Source: SG8-41 sp036555615
Lineage (GTDB): Bacteria > Pseudomonadota > Gammaproteobacteria > Burkholderiales > SG8-41
Reading direction: 5' to 3'
Length of the DNA: 64,000 bases
NCBI GenBank assembly: GCA_036555615.1
Contig: DATBKZ010000069.1
Span: 1-64,000, forward strand
The notes below the pieces were generated by a model, which was not told where the DNA came from, did no database searches, and saw nothing but the letters and a program-made list of their open reading frames with translations. Below are positions 17,855 through 27,737 of this stretch, piece after piece. How positions within the stretch are numbered: position 1 is the stretch's first letter; each line of letters opens with the position of its first letter. A program made the position numbers and the translations under genes.

Positions 17855-20214
17855 AAGCCATCGATCGCAAGCTCCTGCGCGACTTGTGGTCGCTCAAGAC
17901 CCAGGTGGTCTCGATCGCGCTCGTCATCGTTTGCGGCATCGGCGGCTTCATCGCGTCGTTCTCGACGCACGATTCGCTGGTGTGGTCGCGCGAGCATTAC
18001 TACGACACCGCGCGCTTCCCGCACATCTTCGCGACCGCGAAGCGCGCGCCGCTCGCGCTCGTCGAGAAGATCCGCGCGATCCCGGGCGTCTCCGAGGTCG
18101 AGACGCGCGTCGTGCGCGACGCCCAGCTCTCGCTCGAAGGCGTCGTGCCGCCGATGATCGCGCGCCTGATCGGCGTGGATTTCGCGCGCCCGCCGGGCAT
18201 GAGCCGGCTGACCCTGAAGAGCGGGCGCTGGCCGGTGCCGGGCATGGCGGGCGAGGCAGTGGTGAACCAGCGCTTTCTCGAGGCGCGGCGCTTGAAGCTC
18301 GGCGTGCGCGCGCAGGTCCTGATCAACGGCAAGCTCGAGCGCCTGACCATCGTCGGCACGGCGCTCTCGCCCGAGTACATCTACGCCACGCGCGGCGGCG
18401 GCATGCCCGACGACGAATGGTTCGGCGTGCTCTGGGTGGACGCCAAGGCGCTCGCCGCGGGATTCAACATGGAGGGCGCGTTCAACTCGGTGCTGCTGCG
18501 GCTGGCACACGGGGCCTCCACCGGAGCCGCAGTAGATGCGCTCGACCGGCTGCTCGAGCCCTACGGCGGCTTCGGCGCGGTTGGACGCGAGGACCAGGTC
18601 TCGCACAAGATCGTGTCGCAGGAGATCAACCAGCAGCGCGTCTTCGGCCTGGTGCTGCCGTCGATCTTCCTGCTGGTGGCGGCGTTCATCCTGAACGTCG
18701 TGCTGCACCGGCAGGTGAACGCGCAGCGCGGCGAGATCGCGGCGCTGAAGGCGCTCGGCTACGAAGACCGCGCAATCGCGTGGCATTATCTCAAGCTCGC
18801 CTCGGTCATCGTGCTGATCGGAGCGGCGATCGGCATCGGCCTGGGCTGGCGGCTGGGACGGGCGATGACCGGCCTCTACACCGATTTCTTCCACTTTCCC
18901 CAGTTCTATTTCCGCCTGCTGCCGTGGGTGGTGCTCGCGGGGTGCGGCGCGGCGCTTGCCGCCGCTTTCGGCGGCGCGCTCGCGGCGATCCGCAATATCG
19001 TCCGGCTGCGCGCGGCCGAGGCGCTGCGACCGCCGGCGCCGGCCGAATTCCGCCCGCTGCTGGTCGAGCGTCTCGGCTACGCGCGGATCTTCACGCCCGG
19101 GCAGCGCATGATCCTGAGGAACCTGGAGCGCACGCCGGTGCGCGCCGCGCTCACGATCGCCGGCATCGCGGGCTCCGTCGCCATCCTGCTCTCGGGCACG
19201 TTCTGGGTGGACGCCGTCGAGTACTTCATCGACGTCCAGTTCAACCAGGTCCAGCGCGCGAACGTCTTCGTCGGCTTCGCCGAGCCGGTCGCGCACACCG
19301 CGCGCAATGACCTCGCGCATCTGCCGGGCGTCGCCCGCGCCGAGACGTGGCGTGCAATCCCGGTGCGCCTCGTCGCGGGCCATCGCCACTACCGCACCGC
19401 GCTGACCGGGCTCGCGGACGACGCGAACCTGCAGCGCATCATCGACCGCGACCTGCGCGGGTCGAAGCCGGTGCCGGGCGGGGTGCTGCTGACGACGCGC
19501 CTCGCCAACCGCCTGGGGGTGGTGCCGGGCGACACGCTGGTGGCGGAAATGCTGGAAGGCAAACGCATCAAGGCCGAGGTGCGTGTCGCGGGCACGGTGC
19601 GCGAGCTTGCGGGCATGAACGCCTACATGCGGCTGGAGGACTTGAACCTCCTCGCGCGCGAGGGCCCCGTGGTATCGGTCGCCGGCCTGCGGGTCGACCG
19701 CGGCGAGGAGCCCCGGCTTCTCGAGCGGCTGAAGGAGGTGCCGGCGGCGGCGGTCGTGATCGTCACGCGCACGCTCCTCGAGACCTTCCGCGCGACCAGC
19801 GCGAAGAACATCCTGTTCTTCACCGCCATCCTGACGGGCTTCGCCGCGACCATCGCGATCGGCGTGGTCTACAACAACGCCCGCATCCAGCTCGCCGAGC
19901 GCGCCTGGGAGCTCGCGAGCCTGCGCGTGCTTGGATTCACGCGCGGCGAAGTTTCGGTGCTGCTGCTGGGGGAACTCGCGCTCGAGATCGCGGCCGCCAT
20001 CCCGCTCGGCTGCGTCGCCGGCTACTGGCTCTCGTGGTTCATCATCTCGCTGATGCAGCACGGCGAGGTCATGGAATTCCCGCTCATGATCCTGCCCGAT
20101 ACCTATCTCTATGCCGCCGCGGTGGTGGTGGCCGCGGGGATCGTGAGCGCGTTGATCGTCCGCAACCGCATCGATAATCTGGACCTGGTCGCGGTCCTGA
20201 AGACACGCGAATGA
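17851..20214 (+). CDS. ABC exporter permease with two FtsX domains
   Basis: A 787-residue inner-membrane protein. An N-terminal TM (VVSIALVIVCGIGGFIASF) is followed by a periplasmic MacB-like domain, a three-helix FtsX block (about 265-390), a second TM and periplasmic domain (about 430-630), and a final FtsX block ending RIDNLDLVAVLKTRE. This duplicated layout matches YbbP/DevC-like exporters rather than single-domain MacB. The GTG start overlaps the ATPase stop, and the stop overlaps the adaptor ATG (ATGA). Substrate unknown. Confidence 0.88.
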
Positions 20215-21395
20215 CGAATCGCAACAAGATCGGGTTGGGCGTTTTCCTCGCCGCGGTGGCGACGCTGGCGGCGTGGGCCCTGCGCGCGCCGCCGGTGTCG
20301 GTGGAGCTGGCGGAGGTCAGGAAGGGCACGTTCGAGCAGACGGTCTCCGACGACGGCAAGACGCGCGTGCGCGAGCGCTACACCGTGTCCGCGCCGCTTG
20401 CCGGGCGCATCGAGCGCATCCAGCTGAAGGCGGGCGACCCGGTCGAGCGCGGGCAGGTCGTGGCGGTGCTCACGCCCGCCGCCCCCGCCCTCCTCGACGC
20501 GCGCGCGGTGCGCGAGCTGCAGGCGCGCGTCGGCGCGGCTGAAGCTCAGCAGCTGCGCGCCAGGGCGGAAGTCGCGCGCGTGATGGCGCAGCGCGATCAG
20601 TCGAAAGCCGACTTCGACCGGCAGGCAAAACTCTTCCAGGAAGGGTTCATCTCCGCCACCGCGCGCGAGCAGGCCGAGCTTGCCCTGCGCACCGCCGAGC
20701 GGACAGTCGAGGCCGCGCGCTTCGCCGAGGAGGCCGCGGGCCACGAGCTCGAGCAGGCGCGCGCGGCGCTCACCCGCTATCGCAGCGGCGAGCCGGGCGC
20801 GAAGTGGCAGGTCACCTCGCCGGTCACGGGATCGGTGCTGAAAGTCATCCAGGAAAGCGAAGGCAACGTCATCCTGGGTGCGCCGCTGCTCGAGCTCGCC
20901 GATGCGCGCAGCCTCGAGGCGGTGGTGGACGTCCTGTCGCAGGAATCCGTAGCGATCCGGCCGGGCATGTCGGCGCGCATCGATCTCGGCCGGGGCGTGG
21001 CGCCGCTCGCCGCGCGCGTGCGGCTGATCGAGCCGGCGGCTTTCACCAAGATCTCGGCGCTGGGAGTCGAAGAGCAGCGCGTGAACGTGGTGCTCGATTT
21101 CGTGGAGCCGCTCGACAAGGTGCAGACGATCGGCGACGCCTTCCGCGTCGATGCGGTGATCGTCACGCGCCGGGTCGCGGACGCAGTCACGGTGCCGGTG
21201 GGCGCGCTGTTCCGCGACGGCGAAGGCTGGGCAGTGTTCGTCGCGCAGGACGGCAAAGCGGTCAAGCGCGCGGTGAAGGCGCCGCTCCGCAACGGCGCCG
21301 AGGCGCTCGTCGAGGACGGCCTCCAGCCTGGCGAGCGCGTCGTGGTCTATCCCTCGGACGCGCTGCGCGACGGCTCCCGCATCCTCGCCCGCTGA
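20211..21395 (+). CDS. periplasmic adaptor (HlyD/membrane-fusion family)
   Basis: A 394-residue membrane-fusion protein: N-terminal anchor IGLGVFLAAVATLAAWAL, lipoyl-like half RYTVSAPLAGRIERIQLKAGDPVERGQ, an alpha-helical hairpin (about 90-195) and the second lipoyl half VTSPVTGSVLKVIQESEGNV, then a beta-barrel domain. It completes the exporter begun at 17108. No outer-membrane TolC gene is adjacent, so a shared TolC is likely (inference). Confidence 0.88.
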   Translation: MTNRNKIGLGVFLAAVATLAAWALRAPPVSVELAEVRKGTFEQTVSDDGKTRVRERYTVSAPLAGRIERIQLKAGDPVERGQVVAVLTPAAPALLDARAVRELQARVGAAEAQQLRARAEVARVMAQRDQSKADFDRQAKLFQEGFISATAREQAELALRTAERTVEAARFAEEAAGHELEQARAALTRYRSGEPGAKWQVTSPVTGSVLKVIQESEGNVILGAPLLELADARSLEAVVDVLSQESVAIRPGMSARIDLGRGVAPLAARVRLIEPAAFTKISALGVEEQRVNVVLDFVEPLDKVQTIGDAFRVDAVIVTRRVADAVTVPVGALFRDGEGWAVFVAQDGKAVKRAVKAPLRNGAEALVEDGLQPGERVVVYPSDALRDGSRILAR

Positions 21396-21411
21396 TCCAC
21401 GACCATGCATT

Positions 21412-21432
21412 CCCCTCCTGCCAGAGGAGGGG
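21412..21432. repeat. hairpin repeat after the exporter operon
   Basis: CCCCTCCT and AGGAGGGG form an 8-bp stem with a 5-base loop, followed by GCAGCGGGGGTGGTGGGAGG. This is a common proteobacterial intergenic palindrome type. The wider gap 21396-21682 holds no other gene I can support. Confidence 0.6.
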
Positions 21433-21682
21433 TCGCTGCGATGCAGCGGGGGTGGTGGGAGGATTCTCTCCGCGCTGCTCGCCGGCCCTCAGGAGCCCCA
21501 AAACGGCGGCAGCGATCGGCCACAAGCGGACATGCGTAAACCCAGGAGTGGGAGCAGAATATGCCAGTTGGGTAGCGTTCTTGGCCCTTTAATCAGCCGT
21601 CAATAGTCAAACGCAAGGTGATCCGTGCAACCACTGTTCGCCAAGAGCACGAGCAATGCCGGTTAGGATCGAGAGGCATGAA

Positions 21683-22636
21683 ATGAGAAATATCACAATG
21701 TGCTTGGTCATTAGCGTTTTTCTCAGTGGATGCGAAACTCCGACGACGCAGCGCTATTCCATACTGGCCGACAACAACGTGGCGATAAAGGCACTGAGTG
21801 TCAGCGGAATTGGAATAGGTTACTTTACGGGCCCTCCCAGCTTTGATGCGAACTGTCGCGCGCTAGGACCCTTGGCGGTTGCGGATAATCTCACTCACAC
21901 CCAATACATCCAGAAAGCGTTTGAGGACGAACTAAAGGTGGCGGGAGCGTTCGCGCAAATGTCACCGCGTGTCACGCTCACGGGATACGTCTCGCGACTG
22001 GAGTTTTCCTCATCTCGCGGGCTCACCGGCGGCTCATGGACGATCGACTTGGTTCTAACCTCCTCCAACGGCAGTCGAATGAATGTTACCGAGTACTACG
22101 AGTTCGCTAGCGGTTTTGTTGCCAATGAAGCTTGTAGACAAACGGCTAACGCATTCTCTCGGGCAGTGCAGAATCTCGTTGGGAAGGCAGTACGATCCCC
22201 TGACTTCGCAGGTCTTGTTGCGGCCACTGTCGCTCCCGCCCGGCGCCAGGAGACATTACCGCCTCCAGTAGCTGCAAGCCGCTACCCGCGCCTGTTGACC
22301 GGACAGGAATTGCTCACTCATCTGCAAAGCCTCAAGGAAGTCCAGGTAAAGGCCCCGCCAGAGCTCATGTCCATGACCTTCCAAGTGGGAAATAGATTTG
22401 AGATTTTGTACTGGACTGCTCGTGACGCCAGCGGCGTCCGCCAGGGAGGAACCTACTCTATCGCGCCCGACCAGAATCTTGTATGTTTTCGCATTCCGGC
22501 GGAACTACGCGCAGGCGGCTTTGGAGTTGGTTCGGAATGGATGTCTGACTGCTTCCGCGTATCGCAGACCGACGAGAAGACCTACTCTCTGAAGAATCTC
22601 AAGGGTGACTACAGCTTCAGTTACGCCGCGTGGTAG
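21683..22636 (+). CDS. lipoprotein of unknown function, low-GC gene
   Basis: A 317-residue predicted lipoprotein: MRNITMCLVISVFLSGCETP has a lipobox LSGC with the lipidated cysteine near residue 16. The start 27 bases inside the longest frame is preferred because GAGAGG precedes it. The N-terminal half may resemble outer-membrane assembly or flagellar-type lipoproteins (VTLTGYVSRLEFSSS), and a separate C-terminal domain starts near 195 (PRLLTGQELLTHLQ). I do not recognise a named family. Codon use and base composition are visibly lower in G+C than all neighbours, which suggests transfer. It stands alone between the exporter operon and pobA. Confidence 0.65.
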   Translation: MRNITMCLVISVFLSGCETPTTQRYSILADNNVAIKALSVSGIGIGYFTGPPSFDANCRALGPLAVADNLTHTQYIQKAFEDELKVAGAFAQMSPRVTLTGYVSRLEFSSSRGLTGGSWTIDLVLTSSNGSRMNVTEYYEFASGFVANEACRQTANAFSRAVQNLVGKAVRSPDFAGLVAATVAPARRQETLPPPVAASRYPRLLTGQELLTHLQSLKEVQVKAPPELMSMTFQVGNRFEILYWTARDASGVRQGGTYSIAPDQNLVCFRIPAELRAGGFGVGSEWMSDCFRVSQTDEKTYSLKNLKGDYSFSYAAW

Positions 22637-22673
22637 ACACCCGAGAACGCACGCCGCTTGACTCCCCTCAAAC

Positions 22674-22692
22674 GTCCGCTTCGGTTGCGGAC
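22674..22692. other. hairpin downstream of the lipoprotein gene
   Basis: GTCCGC and GCGGAC pair across a seven-base loop about 40 bases past the stop codon. There is no following T-run, so termination is only a possibility. The rest of 22637-22827 shows no gene. Confidence 0.35.
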
Positions 22693-22827
22693 ATCTGCAT
22701 TGGGGCCGAGCGCTTCGGCCTCTTGGAGCCATCGAGCAGCGAAGCCATGGTCTGAACTTCCCTGATCTGCCCCCCTTAACTTTGATCTCGGCTAAGCTAG
22801 CCGGCATTCTTCCGGGGCGGGGACCTC

Positions 22828-24003
22828 ATGGCGGAGCGGACCCAGGTGGCGATCATCGGCGGCGGGCCGGCTGGACTGCTTCTTTCCCACCTGCTGGCAT
22901 TGAACGGCATCGACTCCTTAGTGCTCGAGCGCCAGAGCCGCGCGCACGTGCTGCGGCGAATACGTGCCGGCGTGCTCGAAGCCGGAACGGTCCAGCTGCT
23001 GCGCGAAGTCGGCCTCGGCGCGCGCATGGACCGCGAAGGTCACGTGCATGACGGAGTGGCCATCGCCTGGGAAGGGAGGCCGCGGTTCCTGATCGACACG
23101 AAAAAGCACACCGGCAAGCCGATGATGGCCTACGGCCAGACGGCGATTACGGAAGATCTCTACGCCGCCCGGGATGTGGCAGGCGGCTGCATCATCGATG
23201 AGGCGGAGAACGTCCAGCTGCACGAGACCGCATCGGATCGCCCGTTCGTGACCTTCGAGAAGAACGGCACGCGGCGGCGGATCGATTGCGACTACATCGC
23301 CGGCTGCGACGGCTTCCACGGAGTGAGCCGCCACGCGATACCGGCCGCGGTTCAGCGCACCTTCGAGAAGGGCTACCCCTTTGGATGGCTCGGAATCATG
23401 TCGGAGACGCCCCCGCACCCCGAGGTCACCTACGTCCGCCACCGGCGCGGATTTGCGCTCGCCTCCATGCGCGGTCCGGCGTTGAGTCGCTATTACATCC
23501 AGTGCGATCTCGACACGAAGCTCGAGGACTGGCCCGATGAGCGGTTCTGGGAGGAGCTCAAAGCGCGATTTCCGGCTTACATGGCGGACGGGCTCGTGAC
23601 CGGCCGCTCGATCGAAAAATCGATCGCCCCCCTGAGAAGCTTCGTGGCCGAGCCGATGCGCTACGGACGATTGTTTCTCGCCGGCGATGCCGCGCACATC
23701 GTGCCGCCCACCGGCGCGAAGGGCCTCAATCTGGCCGTCTCCGACGTCTACTACCTGTCGCGGGCGCTCGTCGAAGCCTGCAAGAACCGCAATACCCGAT
23801 ACCTGGAGACCTACTCCGACACCGCCCTGCGCAGGGTCTGGGGCGCCGCCCGCCTGTCCTGGTGGCTCACGCACCTCCTGCACCGCTTCCCGGAGGACAC
23901 GCCGTTCGACGAGCGCGCCCGCGAAAACCAGTTCGACTACCTCGTTTCCTCAGAGCACGCCCAGGCCTCGCTCGCCGAGCAGTACGTCGGGCTCCCCTAT
24001 TGA
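22828..24003 (+). CDS. pobA: 4-hydroxybenzoate 3-monooxygenase
   Basis: FAD- and NADPH-dependent hydroxylation of 4-hydroxybenzoate to protocatechuate, cytosolic. The 391 residues agree with the Pseudomonas enzyme (394). Motifs: FAD fingerprint VAIIGGGPAGLLLSHLL (about 7-23), RIRAGVLEAGTV, DYIAGCDGFHGVSR (DG motif near 155) and the second FAD motif LFLAGDAAHIVPPTGAKGLN (near 290). The tail has SWWLTHLLHRFP. No PobR-type regulator or protocatechuate pathway genes are in the window, so it is an isolated step here. The convergent MacB-like permease stop is six bases away. Confidence 0.95.
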   Translation: MAERTQVAIIGGGPAGLLLSHLLALNGIDSLVLERQSRAHVLRRIRAGVLEAGTVQLLREVGLGARMDREGHVHDGVAIAWEGRPRFLIDTKKHTGKPMMAYGQTAITEDLYAARDVAGGCIIDEAENVQLHETASDRPFVTFEKNGTRRRIDCDYIAGCDGFHGVSRHAIPAAVQRTFEKGYPFGWLGIMSETPPHPEVTYVRHRRGFALASMRGPALSRYYIQCDLDTKLEDWPDERFWEELKARFPAYMADGLVTGRSIEKSIAPLRSFVAEPMRYGRLFLAGDAAHIVPPTGAKGLNLAVSDVYYLSRALVEACKNRNTRYLETYSDTALRRVWGAARLSWWLTHLLHRFPEDTPFDERARENQFDYLVSSEHAQASLAEQYVGLPY

Positions 24004-24009
24004 TCGTCC

Positions 24010-25220
24010 CTACTCGTGGCGCAGCGCCTCGATCGGGTCGAGCTGCGCCGCCTTGCGCGCAGGGAAGTAGCCGAAGATGACGCCGACCGCGCCGGAGAAG
24101 AGAAACGCGATCGCGACGATCCCGAAGTCGAAGACGAAGGGCAGCCCCAAGGCGGCCGCGCCGCCCGCCGCCGCGGCGAGCCCCAGCGCAATGCCCGCGA
24201 TGCCGCCGAAGAGGGAAAGCATGACTGCCTCGACGAGGAACTGAGTCAGCACCTCGTTCTCCATGGCGCCGATCGCGAGCCGGATGCCGATCTCGCGCGT
24301 ACGCTCGGTGACCGAGACCAACATGATGTTCATGATCCCGATGCCGCCCACGAGCAGGCTCACCGCGGCCACGGCGCCGAGCAGCGCGGTCAGGGTCTGC
24401 GTGGTCCCGCTCACGGCGGTCACGATCTGCTGCATGTCCATCACGTGGAAATCCGCCTCCTCGCGCGGACCGAGCCGCCGCCGCTCGCGCAGCAGCAGCT
24501 CGATGTCGGCCTGAACCTTCTTCGTCGGCACGCCTTCCTGCACCGAGACCATGATCCCGTCGACGTACTGGGTGCCGGCGATGCGCCGCTGCAGCGCCCG
24601 CAGCGGGATGACGATGAGGTCGTCCTGGTCCATGCCGAAGCTCGACTGGCCCTTCGCCGCGAGCACGCCGATTACCTCGCAGGCGAGCGCGCCGAGCCGC
24701 ATTGTGGCTCCGACCGGATCCTGGGCGCCGAAGAGCTTGTCACGCACCGAGGCGCCCAGCACGCAGGCCATGGCCCCGGCGCGCAGCTCGCTGTCGGTGA
24801 AGACGCGCCCCGCGGCGAGCGGCCAGTCGCGCACCTTGAAGTAGTCGTTGTCGGTGCCGGTCACGGTCGTGGACCAGTTGAGGTCCGCGTTGATGGCAAG
24901 CACGTTGCGCGAGTTCGCGGGCGCGATGGCCGCGATGCCGCCGATCTCGCGCGCGATCGCCTCGACGTCCTTCATCTCGAAGAGCTTCGCCGCCTGGCGC
25001 GCGCCGCCCGGCCCGCGCGGCTGCTGCCCCGGCCGGACATTGAGCAGATTGCTGCCCAGGCTGCGGATCTGGCTTGCGACCTGGACCGTCGCGCCCCCGC
25101 CGATGGTGACCATCGTGATCACCGCCGCGACACCGATGACGATGCCGAGGATCGTGAGCGAGGAGCGCAGGACGTTGCGGCGGATCTCGCGCAGCGCCAG
25201 CAGCAGCGTCTCGCGGAGCA

Positions 25221-25221
<1 letters not shown>
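24010..25221 (-). CDS. MacB-like ABC permease
   Basis: A 403-residue inner-membrane permease with N-terminal TM (SSLTILGIVIGVAAVITMVTI), a periplasmic MacB core (about 55-270) and three C-terminal FtsX helices including GGIGIMNIMLVSVTERTREIGIRLAIGA, the hallmark of MacB. Unlike E. coli MacB, the ATPase is on a separate polypeptide encoded just upstream, with a one-base overlap. The adaptor-ATPase-permease order suggests macrolide, peptide or siderophore-type export; the substrate is not assigned. Confidence 0.9.
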
Positions 25222-25966
<745 letters not shown>

Positions 25967-25970
<4 letters not shown>

Positions 25971-27235
25971 TTCGCGTTGAGCGCCACGTCGGTGATGACG
26001 TCGAGCCCCGGCTCCACCTCGCCGGAAATGATCTGGGTCATCCGCCCGTCGGTCGCGCCGACCGTGACCGTGATCGGGGCGGGCTCGCCGCTGCGCAGCG
26101 TCCAGATCTGCTGCTGCCGCCGCTCGCCGGTCTTCTGCACCTGCCGCGGCGGAGCACGCGGCGGCATGGGAAAGATGCGGCTCCAGAGCGGGCGCTGGGA
26201 CCCCGCCGCCGCCGCAGGCGGGGTAAAGCGCAATGCGGCGTTCGGCACGAGCAGGGCGTTCTCGAGGGCGCTTACGGTGATGTTGGCCGTCCCGGTCATG
26301 CCCGGCCGCAGCAGGAGCTCGGCATTGTCGACGGACAGCACTGTCTCGTAGGTGACGACGCCGCTCACGGTCTTCGCGGCGTTGCGCACTTCGCTCACCG
26401 TGGACGGAAATTCGCGGCCGGCATAGGCATCCACCGTGAACGTCGCTTGCTGGCCGGAACGGACCTTGCCGACGTCGGCCTCGTCCACGTCCACGTGCAG
26501 CTCCATCTTCGTCAGATCCTCGGCGAGGGTGAACAGCACCGGCGCCTGGAAGCTCGCCGCGACCGTCTGCCCCGGCTCCACCTTGCGCGCGAGCACGGTG
26601 CCGTGGATCGGCGAGCGGATCTCGGCCTTGGAGAGATTGGTGCGGTCCACTTCCAGCGTGGCGCGCGCCTGCTCCATCTGGCTGCGCACGCTGGAGAGCG
26701 TTGCAGCCGCGCGCTTGTGCGCCGCTTCTGCCGTAACCAGCGCCTCCTCGGAGACGAACTGGCGATCGAACAGCTCCTTTGCGCGCTGAAGCTTGCGCTT
26801 CGTCTCGTCTTCGTTCGCCTCGGCCTCGGCGACGCGGGCGCGCGCCGCGTTGAGCGCGGCCTCCGACTGCACGACCTGCGCCTTGAGCTTGGTGGTGTCG
26901 AGCCGGGCGAGGACCTGCCCGATCTTCACCGTGTCGTTGAAATCGACCTCCACGGACTTGACGATGCCGGAAAGCTCGCTGCCGACATCCACCTGGTTCG
27001 TGGGCTGCAGCGTACCGGTCGCCGTCACGATCACGGTCAGGCCGCTGCGCTCAACTTTCGCCGTCCGGTAGCGGATGGCCTCGCCCCGCCCGGAGAAATA
27101 GACGGCGGCGATCATGCCCACGGCAATTGCCGCGCCCGCGAGAACCAGCCAGTGCCAGCGGCGCTTCGCGCCAGGCCCGCCGAGCTTGAGGGTTTGCGCG
27201 ATATCCGGACGCGGTGGAGAAGGATTGGCGTTCAC
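25967..27235 (-). CDS. macA: MacA-like periplasmic adaptor
   Basis: A 422-residue membrane-fusion protein: cytoplasmic N-terminus, TM (WLVLAGAAIAVGMIAAVYF), lipoyl domain (GTLQPTNQVDVGSELSGIV), a long coiled hairpin (about 115-210), the second lipoyl half (IHGTVLARKVEPGQTV) and a beta-barrel. It contains a proline-rich insert near 335-355 (PMPPRAPPRQ). First gene of the adaptor-ATPase-permease operon; the symbol reflects family similarity, not a tested substrate. Confidence 0.88.
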
Positions 27236-27311
27236 GGGCTGGCTCGTGGCGTCCCCCTCCGGCGGGCGCGCGAGAGGGCGTGCTGCTGCGCGTCCCCTTC
27301 CGCCGCGACGC

Positions 27312-27629
27312 TCAGGCTTCGGTGACGACGCGCCCCTGCTCGGTCTCGACCACCAGCGGCGCCTCGTAGTCCATGCGGGTCATGGCGGCGGACTCCCACC
27401 GGCGGCTGGTTTCGCCGTCCCATTCGCTGTCGAAGAAGCGGTCGGCTGCCGCCCTGGACTTCCACAGAAAGACCTCGACCACCGATCGCAGATCCGGCGC
27501 GACACCGTAATACATGCGGATCAGCCCCGGGACCTTCTGATAATCGGGCGCGTCGCCCTTGACGGAATCGAGCAGATCCTGCCGGCTCTTTCCTTCCATT
27601 ACGTCGTACTTCCAGATCACGATGTGCAT
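27312..27629 (-). CDS. small dimeric alpha/beta-barrel (monooxygenase-like) protein
   Basis: A 105-residue protein: MHIVIWKYDVMEG, VPGLIRMYYGVAPD, SVVEVFLWKSRAAADRFF. The strand-helix-strand order and the VPGL...VEVFLW motif match ferredoxin-like dimeric barrel proteins (YdhR/ABM types). Whether it has monooxygenase activity is unknown. It stands alone with a perfect FNR-type box 76 bases upstream, the best hint to its role. Confidence 0.65.
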   Translation of the reverse strand: MHIVIWKYDVMEGKSRQDLLDSVKGDAPDYQKVPGLIRMYYGVAPDLRSVVEVFLWKSRAAADRFFDSEWDGETSRRWESAAMTRMDYEAPLVVETEQGRVVTEA

Positions 27630-27677
27630 GGACTTTCCTTTTTCTGACCGGACACGGTTACGCGTCCAGGCATGCCG

Positions 27678-27718
27678 ATCCTAGCAGCCGGCGCCTGCGG
27701 GAAATTGATCTGGATCAA
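27678..27718 (-). promoter_or_regulatory. perfect FNR-type promoter before the barrel-protein gene
   Basis: TTGAT-CTGG-ATCAA (27705-27718) with -10 TAGGAT (27678-27683) 28.5 bases from its centre. The box lies between the polX stop and the barrel-protein ATG; both genes are minus, so it can only serve the latter. Confidence 0.78.
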
Positions 27719-27737
27719 GGCCCGGACCCTGGGACGC

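Noticed and set aside
22780..22800. Possible FNR-type half-site TTTGATCTCGGCT before pobA
   Set aside because: The second half does not match RTCAA, so it does not belong with the nine boxes.
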